Of a stretch of DNA of 41,382 bases, positions 35,395-41,382 are shown piece after piece. The DNA is from Planctomycetota bacterium (GTDB lineage Bacteria; Planctomycetota; J132). Position 1 is the first letter of the stretch; each line of letters opens with the position of its first letter. The translations under genes were made by a program, and so were the position numbers. The notes under the pieces were generated by a model, which ran no database searches, was not told the DNA's origin, and saw only the letters and a list, made by a program, of their open reading frames with translations. The stretch spans positions 1-41,382 of the forward strand of contig RFKQ01000029.1 in the NCBI GenBank assembly GCA_003694635.1, in the 5' to 3' direction.

Positions 35395-36900
35395 ATGTCC
35401 AAAACGAGTCCAGCTTCCTATCGTCGTTTGGAGCAGCATTTTGCCAAAATTTTCCAACTTCGACGGGCGATCCATATCTTGCAATGGGATAGCGCGACCA
35501 TGATGCCTCCCGGAGCAGCGGAAATCCGAGCCAAAGAAATCGCTAACCTATGCGTGTTAAATAGAGAACTCACCGCCTCACTCCAAGTAGCGGAGTGGCT
35601 GGCGGAGGCGGAAGAGGAAAAAGATTCCTTCTCCCCTTGGCAGCAAGCTAACATTGAAGAAATGAAACGACGTCATCTCCATGCCAAAGCCACCCCGCCG
35701 GACGTGGTGGAGAGGTTGACGCAGGCCACCACCGCATGCGAAATGTTTTGGCGTACCGCTAGGGCGAAAAACGATTTCAAAGGCCTACTCCCCTACTTTC
35801 AAAAGGTGTTAAAATTTATCCGCCTACAGGCCAAAGCCAAAGCCCAGGCCCTGAACAAAACCCCCTACGACGCATTGCTCGATCACTATGAGCCGGGCAT
35901 CACTTCATCAGAAATCGATCCAATCTTCCAAAAGGTAGAATCATTTTTGCCAAATCTCGTTCAAGAGGTGATCCATTATCAAAAAAAACATCTTCCTGCC
36001 CTTCCTTTACAAGGCACTTTTCCGCTGGAGAAACAGCGCCAACTGAGCTTGAAAATCATGGAAGTCCTTGGATTTGACTTCCAGCATGGAAGATTGGACA
36101 CCAGTTCCCATCCCTTTTGCGGCGGGACATCAGACGATGTTCGCATCACCACTCGATACAATAAAAAAGATTTCTTTCCAGGACTTATGGGAACGATCCA
36201 TGAAACCGGGCATGCCCTTTACGAGTTTGGGCTACCCAAAAAATGGCGTTTTCAGCCCGTGGGCCAGGCCCGAGGGATGAGCTTGCATGAGAGTCAGTCC
36301 CTTCTATTTGAACGCCTAGCGTGCCATAGCCGGGAGTTTTTCCGATTTCTGGCGCCTTTGGTGCGCAAAATTTTTCGGCAAAAGGGCAAAGCCTGGGAGG
36401 CGGAAAACCTGTACCGGCTAGGGGTAAGGGTGCGCCGCAGCCTCATTCGCGTGGAGGCAGACGAGGTAACCTATCCTCTTCATATTATCTTGCGCTATAA
36501 GTTAGAAAAAGCTATGGTAGAAGGTGAGCTTGAGCCCTCAGACCTTCCTCTCGCTTGGAAGGATGAGATGAAAAAATTGCTCGGCATTGCCCCACCCAAC
36601 GATAGAAATGGATGCATGCAGGATATCCACTGGATGGAAGGATTATTTGGCTACTTTCCCACCTACACCCTAGGGGCCATGACCGCCGCTCAGCTCTACG
36701 AAGCAGCTGTGAGAAAACATCCCCAGATCCCACAAGAAATCTCTAAAGGCGATTTTTCTACCCTGCTCACTTGGCTTCGCAAAAATGTCCATTCCAAGGC
36801 CAGCCTTTTGCCCACAAAAGTCCTGATCCAAAACGCCACAGGTTCTCCCCTAAGTGCGAAGCTTTTTGAAAATTATTTGCGAAAACGCTATTTGGCCTAA
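35395..36900 (+). CDS. M32 carboxypeptidase (Taq family)
   Basis: LQWDSATMMPPGAAEIRAKEI, HPFCGGTSDDVRITTRYNKKDFFPGLMGTIHETGHALYE, GMSLHESQSLLFER. Start re-set to the ATG of MSKTSP. Confidence 0.93.
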   Translation: MSKTSPASYRRLEQHFAKIFQLRRAIHILQWDSATMMPPGAAEIRAKEIANLCVLNRELTASLQVAEWLAEAEEEKDSFSPWQQANIEEMKRRHLHAKATPPDVVERLTQATTACEMFWRTARAKNDFKGLLPYFQKVLKFIRLQAKAKAQALNKTPYDALLDHYEPGITSSEIDPIFQKVESFLPNLVQEVIHYQKKHLPALPLQGTFPLEKQRQLSLKIMEVLGFDFQHGRLDTSSHPFCGGTSDDVRITTRYNKKDFFPGLMGTIHETGHALYEFGLPKKWRFQPVGQARGMSLHESQSLLFERLACHSREFFRFLAPLVRKIFRQKGKAWEAENLYRLGVRVRRSLIRVEADEVTYPLHIILRYKLEKAMVEGELEPSDLPLAWKDEMKKLLGIAPPNDRNGCMQDIHWMEGLFGYFPTYTLGAMTAAQLYEAAVRKHPQIPQEISKGDFSTLLTWLRKNVHSKASLLPTKVLIQNATGSPLSAKLFENYLRKRYLA

Positions 36901-36925
36901 GTTTTTCTAGAAAAGGGAGAGAAAT

Positions 36926-37645
36926 ATGACCCAAAAAGCGGTTGTACTTTTAAGCGGAGGGCTGGATTCAGCAACAACTCTTGCGGTCGCGAAAGCCAAT
37001 GGCCATCAATTGTATGGAATTACGTTCGATTATGGACAACGCCATATCTGGGAACTGGAAGCAGCTAAAAAAATTGCAAAAACGGTCGGCCTGGAACAAC
37101 ATATCATTTACAAGCTGGACCTATCTTGCTTTGGGGGAAGCGCACTGACAGATCGCCAAATTCCTGTCCCCCAAATCACAGAAGAAAAGCTCAACACCAA
37201 CCTCGCAGATCAAGGGATTCCTCCCACCTATGTGCCCGCGAGAAATACAATATTTCTCTCCATCGCACTAGGATGGGCTGAGGTTCTTGGCGCATTTCAT
37301 ATCTACCTTGGAGCCAACGCGATTGACTACTCGGGCTATCCAGATTGCCGGCCAGAGTTCATTCAAGCTTTTGAAAATCTAGCCTCTCTCGCAACAAAAG
37401 CCGGGGTAGAAGGACGCCAATTTCGCATTCATACCCCCCTGATCCATATGACGAAAAAAGAAATTATCCAAAAAGGTTTGGCGCTAGGCGTGGATTTTCG
37501 CCTCACCCACAGCTGCTACTCCCCAGATGAGCAAGGAGTGGCCTGCGGTAGATGCGCATCCTGCCAAATTCGCCTGCGCGGCTTCCAAGAAGCCAATCTC
37601 CAAGATCCTATCGAATACCAATTCCGCCCCAGTAGCTCAAAATAA
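36926..37645 (+). CDS. queC: 7-cyano-7-deazaguanine synthase
   Basis: [46 protein letters not shown], zinc cysteines [17 protein letters not shown]. Confidence 0.96.
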   Translation: MTQKAVVLLSGGLDSATTLAVAKANGHQLYGITFDYGQRHIWELEAAKKIAKTVGLEQHIIYKLDLSCFGGSALTDRQIPVPQITEEKLNTNLADQGIPPTYVPARNTIFLSIALGWAEVLGAFHIYLGANAIDYSGYPDCRPEFIQAFENLASLATKAGVEGRQFRIHTPLIHMTKKEIIQKGLALGVDFRLTHSCYSPDEQGVACGRCASCQIRLRGFQEANLQDPIEYQFRPSSSK

Positions 37646-37655
37646 AATTCTTCTC

Positions 37656-37735
37656 GGAACCTTTTTGAAAAAAGGTTCTCTGCCTCCAACAACTTTTCCG
37701 CTGTAAGGGGAACCTTTTTTAAAAAAGTCTTCCCC
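37656..37735. repeat. Tandem hairpin repeat, locus 2 (two units)
   Basis: GGAACCTTTTTgaAAAAAGGTTC and GGGGAACCTTTTTTAAAAAAGTCTTCCCC, centres 53 nt apart, separated by CTCTGCCTCCAACAACTTTTCCGCTGTAA. Confidence 0.75.
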
Positions 37736-37880
37736 CTACCACCATCTCCCAAAATCAATTATACCAACGCAGAAAACACCTGCAACCAAACTCTATAAAT
37801 CTTCTCTTAACAGAAAGCGCCAGAAAAAATATGGTGGATTTCCATTCCAACTCCATACTCTTTTACAAAAGGAAAAAGAT

Positions 37881-38648
37881 ATGCTGAAATTAACCGTTTT
37901 GGGAGCGGGTACTATCCTACCCCGCCCAGAATACAGCCAATCCGGCTATTTAGTGGAGCTAGCAACTGGCGAGAAAATCCTCCTCGACTGCGGAGCAGGC
38001 ACCATCCTACGCCTTACAGAAATCGGAATCGCTGCCCAAGAAATAGACTTCCTATTTTTCACCCACTCCCATCTGGATCACACAGGCGATTTCCCCTCCC
38101 TTCTATGGGGCAAACGCCACCCAGCGCTGCCAAAAAACGCCGACTTAACCGTCTATTACCCTCCCAAAATGGAGGGATTTTACGAAAACTTAACAAAAAC
38201 CTATGGCCATATGGTGGCACCTTCCAAATACCAACTAAAATGCCATACCTTCCCCAAAGAAACAGGAATAGTAGAGGAAAATTTCCGCATCAACGCCTTT
38301 GAAATGGACCACATGGTCCAAACATATGGATACCGTCTAGAAACCAACGATGGCGTGATCGCTTACTGCGGAGATTCAGACAAAACCCCCGAATTGATAC
38401 CACTTGGCAAAGAAGCGGATATTCTGATTTTAGAATGCGCTTATCCAGATCACCTGAAAACCAAAGGGCATTTGTCCCCCTCCGAATGCGGCCAAGTGGC
38501 CGCGGAAACCGGCTGCAAGCACTTGGTCTTAACCCACTTCTATCCCTGGTGCTTAGAGGACCTGGAGAATGTGGTAGAGTGCTGCCGCCAGTATTATTCG
38601 GGAAAGCTGACTTTGGCAAAAGATAAAGTTTCCATAGAAGTGCCTTAG
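37881..38648 (+). CDS. Metallo-beta-lactamase-fold hydrolase (RNase Z-like)
   Basis: LDCGAGTILRLTEIGI, FFTHSHLDHTGDFPSLLWG, YCGDSDKTPELIPL, LILECAYPDH, HLVLTHFYP. Confidence 0.9.
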   Translation: MLKLTVLGAGTILPRPEYSQSGYLVELATGEKILLDCGAGTILRLTEIGIAAQEIDFLFFTHSHLDHTGDFPSLLWGKRHPALPKNADLTVYYPPKMEGFYENLTKTYGHMVAPSKYQLKCHTFPKETGIVEENFRINAFEMDHMVQTYGYRLETNDGVIAYCGDSDKTPELIPLGKEADILILECAYPDHLKTKGHLSPSECGQVAAETGCKHLVLTHFYPWCLEDLENVVECCRQYYSGKLTLAKDKVSIEVP

Positions 38649-38660
38649 GAACAAAAAAAA

Positions 38661-40598
38661 ATGAAATCCAAAAAACTATTGGAAGGCTTGACCCCCGCTC
38701 AGAAAGAAGCGGTGCAGCATATCGACGGCCCTTTGCTGGTGTTGGCAGGGCCAGGCTCGGGAAAAACTCGAGTGATCACGCACCGAGTGGCCTTTATGAT
38801 AGAGCAAGGGATAAAGCCAGAGGGAATTTTAGCGATCACCTTTACCAACAAAGCAGCGGGAGAAATGAAAGAGCGCTTGGAACGCTTGATTGGCAAAGCC
38901 GGCTGCTTTATCTCCACGTTCCATAGCATGTGCGCCCGATTTTTGCGAAGATACGCAGACCGGGTAGGCTACGATCGCAGCTTTAGTATCTACGACACCG
39001 ACGATAGCTTGCAGGTGATCAAAGATGTCCTCAAAGCGCTGGAACTCGACTCCACCTACTTTCGACCGCCAGCGGTGCGCTCAACCATCAGTGAGTTTAA
39101 AAATTCAATGATCACCCCCCAAATGGCGCTCGCCCAAGCGGGCAATTTCCGCCAACAGCGCCTAGCGGAAATCTATCGCCGTTATCAGGAAGAACTCAGA
39201 ACACGCCATAGCATGGATTTCGACGACCTACTGCTCTACATGCTGGAAGCCCTCCAGCAAGAGGATGTTTTGGAAGAAATGCACCAGCGTTTTAGCCATA
39301 TCCTTGTGGATGAATACCAAGACACCAACAAGGTCCAATATCTTCTGATCAAAGCATTGGCTGGAAAGCTGGCAAATCTCTGCGTGACGGGGGATCCTGA
39401 CCAGTCCATTTATGGATGGCGAGGGGCGAATATTTACAACATTCTGGACTTTGAGAAGGACTTCCCCAACTGCAAAGTAGTGCGATTGGAAAGGAATTAT
39501 CGCTCCACAAAGCGGATTTTAAAAGCGGCGGAAAAACTTATCCAAAACAATACCTTGCGCAAAGAGAAAGGGATTTACACAGAAAACCCAGAGGGAGAGC
39601 CTGTCGAGATCTACGAGGTTTTTGCAGAAAAAGAGGAGTCCCGCTTCATCGCAGAAAAAATCCGCCATTGGATAGAGGAGGGAATAGAGCCTAGTGAGAT
39701 TGGAGTGTTCTATCGAGTCAACAGCCTATCGAGAAATTTAGAGGAGTACTTCCGCTTTCATGGAATAGCCTACGTGGTGGTTGGTGGCGTGGCCTTCTAC
39801 CAAAGGATGGAGATCAAGGACGTCTTGGCCTACGCTCGTCTATTGGTCAATCCGTACGATACCGCCTCCTTTTGTCGAGTGATCAACACGCCCAAGCGAT
39901 CCATTGGAAAGGCCACCGTGGAGGTGCTGAAGGAAGTGGCCTACCAAGAGGGCCTGGACTACGTGGAGCTGGTCTACCAAGTAGAGGAGCTTTCCCAGCT
40001 AAAGCCCCGAGCCAAAAAGGCGGTGATTCGCTTTAGGGAAACGCTGGATAGAATTATGGAATGCGAATTTTCTCCGGTGGGCGACTTCTTCGAACACCTG
40101 GTAGAAGCAGTGGAATACCGGCGCCATCTGGAAAAAAATTACACAGGTGAAGAACTGCACAACAGACTCTCCAACTTGGAGGAACTGTTCGTTGCGGCGA
40201 GGGAGTACGACCAAAACTTTTCCGATGGACTAGAGGGCTTTTTGGAAAGAGTGGCCCTAATCAGCGATGTGGACGAGTGGGAAAACCAACAAAAGGTGAC
40301 GCTCATGACTCTGCACGCTGCCAAAGGACTAGAGTTCAAAGCGGTGGCCATCGCCGGACTAGAAGAGGGAATCCTACCCCACTCTCTCTGCAAAGACAGC
40401 GTGGAGCAACTGGAGGAAGAAAGACGCTTATTTTACGTTGGAATCACCCGAGCCAAAGAGCATTTGCTCATCACTTACACACGCCAAAGAGCCATGTGGG
40501 GCAAAACTTCCTATCAAATTCCGTCATCCTTTTTGGATGAATTGGACCTCCCTATCCAAAAAGCTGTGCCAGCGGAGAGGATCCTGTGGAGAAGGTAG
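38661..40598 (+). CDS. UvrD/PcrA/Rep-type superfamily 1 DNA helicase
   Basis: LTPAQKEAVQHIDGPLLVLAGPGSGKTRVITHR, ITFTNKAAGEMKERL, ILVDEYQDTNKVQ, GDPDQSIYGWRGA, VTLMTLHAAKGLEFKAVAIAGLEEGILPH, RRLFYVGITRAKEHL. Confidence 0.96.
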   Translation: MKSKKLLEGLTPAQKEAVQHIDGPLLVLAGPGSGKTRVITHRVAFMIEQGIKPEGILAITFTNKAAGEMKERLERLIGKAGCFISTFHSMCARFLRRYADRVGYDRSFSIYDTDDSLQVIKDVLKALELDSTYFRPPAVRSTISEFKNSMITPQMALAQAGNFRQQRLAEIYRRYQEELRTRHSMDFDDLLLYMLEALQQEDVLEEMHQRFSHILVDEYQDTNKVQYLLIKALAGKLANLCVTGDPDQSIYGWRGANIYNILDFEKDFPNCKVVRLERNYRSTKRILKAAEKLIQNNTLRKEKGIYTENPEGEPVEIYEVFAEKEESRFIAEKIRHWIEEGIEPSEIGVFYRVNSLSRNLEEYFRFHGIAYVVVGGVAFYQRMEIKDVLAYARLLVNPYDTASFCRVINTPKRSIGKATVEVLKEVAYQEGLDYVELVYQVEELSQLKPRAKKAVIRFRETLDRIMECEFSPVGDFFEHLVEAVEYRRHLEKNYTGEELHNRLSNLEELFVAAREYDQNFSDGLEGFLERVALISDVDEWENQQKVTLMTLHAAKGLEFKAVAIAGLEEGILPHSLCKDSVEQLEEERRLFYVGITRAKEHLLITYTRQRAMWGKTSYQIPSSFLDELDLPIQKAVPAERILWRR

Positions 40599-40632
40599 AG
40601 GGGAAATTTTCAGAAATCCTTTAGAAAATTCA

Positions 40633-40661
40633 TTGACAGCTAGAAAAATATCTTCTATAAT
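40633..40661 (+). promoter_or_regulatory. Perfect-consensus sigma70 promoter
   Basis: TTGACA (40633-40638) - 17 bp - TATAAT (40656-40661). Confidence 0.8.
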
Positions 40662-40899
40662 TTTTCATAGGTGCGCGGAAAGCGCTTACGGTAGGATTTT
40701 GCCAAGCAAGATTTTGCCAAACCAAGTAGTGTTCGGGAATAAATCGGCCAAATAGGATTGCTCCAATGCATCCGACAACCAAAACCAAATACTCCCAAAA
40801 TGGAGGAGAAAAAAAAAGCGACAGCGGCAAATAAGTGGTCGAGGGGGCAGCGTATTCAAATATATGGACCTTAGTGCGATTTAAGGGAAGGCGGAAGCT

Positions 40900-41382
40900 A
40901 TGGACGAGAATTTAGGAAAAAATTTCCAAAAAGAGGTGCAGAGCATCATCAAAAGGAATACCTCCAAGGTATCCTTGCGCGATTTGGAAAAGCGCGGCTT
41001 TAAAAACGTAAAAGTACTGCGCCAAAATGACATCAACCTCCTGATCAAACAGGCGATCCATACGGTGTTGGGAGAAAATCCCCAAAGCAGCGCAGCCAAT
41101 CAAAAAGAGGCAGAAGAGGAACGCCAACGATACTTTGAACAGACCAAAAAAGAACTCGATCGCCTGATGAAACAGCAAATGGAAGAGCGCAAAGCCCTCG
41201 CTCAACTGCAGCAGGAAAATCAAGTCCTTCGCCAAAAAACCAAGGAGCTAGAGCAAAAACTCCGCACCCAAAACCCCCTTGCCGCCTCCCTAGGAAAAAT
41301 GGCAGAGCCTGCCGGAGCAAGTGCCCAAAAAATAAAAAGCCTGGAAGAAGAAGTGGTGAGGCTTAGGCGCCAACTCAAAGAA
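40900..41382 (+). CDS. Coiled-coil-rich protein, 3'-truncated by the window edge
   Basis: ATG at 40900 after SD-like AAGGGAAGGCGGAAG; frame open to the end: MDENLGKNFQKEVQSIIKRNTSKVSLRDLEKRGFKNVKVLRQNDINLLIKQAIHTVLGEN...EEERQRYFEQTKKELDRLMKQQ. Absent from the track, presumably because it has no stop in the window. Confidence 0.75.
   Translation, partial: MDENLGKNFQKEVQSIIKRNTSKVSLRDLEKRGFKNVKVLRQNDINLLIKQAIHTVLGENPQSSAANQKEAEEERQRYFEQTKKELDRLMKQQMEERKALAQLQQENQVLRQKTKELEQKLRTQNPLAASLGKMAEPAGASAQKIKSLEEEVVRLRRQLKE

Noticed and set aside
40630-40830. 66-aa hydrophobic minus-strand ORF
   Set aside because: TTG start without a convincing SD and antisense to the strong consensus promoter and leader.
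1-41382. CRISPR arrays, tRNAs, rRNAs, transposons, prophage, restriction or toxin-antitoxin genes
   Set aside because: No regularly spaced identical repeats with unique spacers, no cloverleaf-like sequence in the intergenic gaps I read, and no matching protein motifs in the ORF track.

Overview
A 41.4 kb bacterial chromosomal window, gene-dense, with no rRNA, tRNA, CRISPR array, integrase or transposase that I could recognise. Paralogous FGE/SUMF1-fold proteins, HEAT/TPR/WD40 proteins and large CARDB exoproteins suggest a Planctomycetota-like or other PVC-like lineage, but this is only inference. Main blocks: (1) a left-truncated secreted subtilase-CARDB-PHP fusion, then apt, a PfkB kinase, thpR and a HEAT+VWA protein on +; (2) a minus-strand block with a HEAT-like protein, a CPA2 antiporter, and a compact group of two membrane-anchored FGE-fold proteins, a lipoprotein and a WD40 protein; (3) gcvH-gcvPA; (4) a minus-strand envelope operon (OMP-like protein, uppS, murJ-like, a 1.36 k-residue membrane protein, an ECF sigma factor, a polyprenyl glycosylphosphotransferase); (5) a plus-strand block with a secreted transglutaminase-like protein, an M16-like protein, an M32 carboxypeptidase, queC, an MBL hydrolase, a UvrD/PcrA helicase and a right-truncated coiled-coil protein absent from the ORF track. 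The most interesting observations are the subtilase-PHP fusion, the giant membrane protein coupled to an ECF sigma factor inside an undecaprenyl-lipid operon, the FGE/WD40/TPR module whose FGE domains lack the catalytic cysteine pair, a dispersed tandem-hairpin repeat family (three intergenic loci), an unannotated 35-codon ORF with a strong Shine-Dalgarno that ends in a perfect 15-bp hairpin, a perfect-consensus sigma70 promoter with a ~230-nt leader, and a very strong strand-composition skew that changes sign near 23-24 kb. All family calls are by eye; no search was run.
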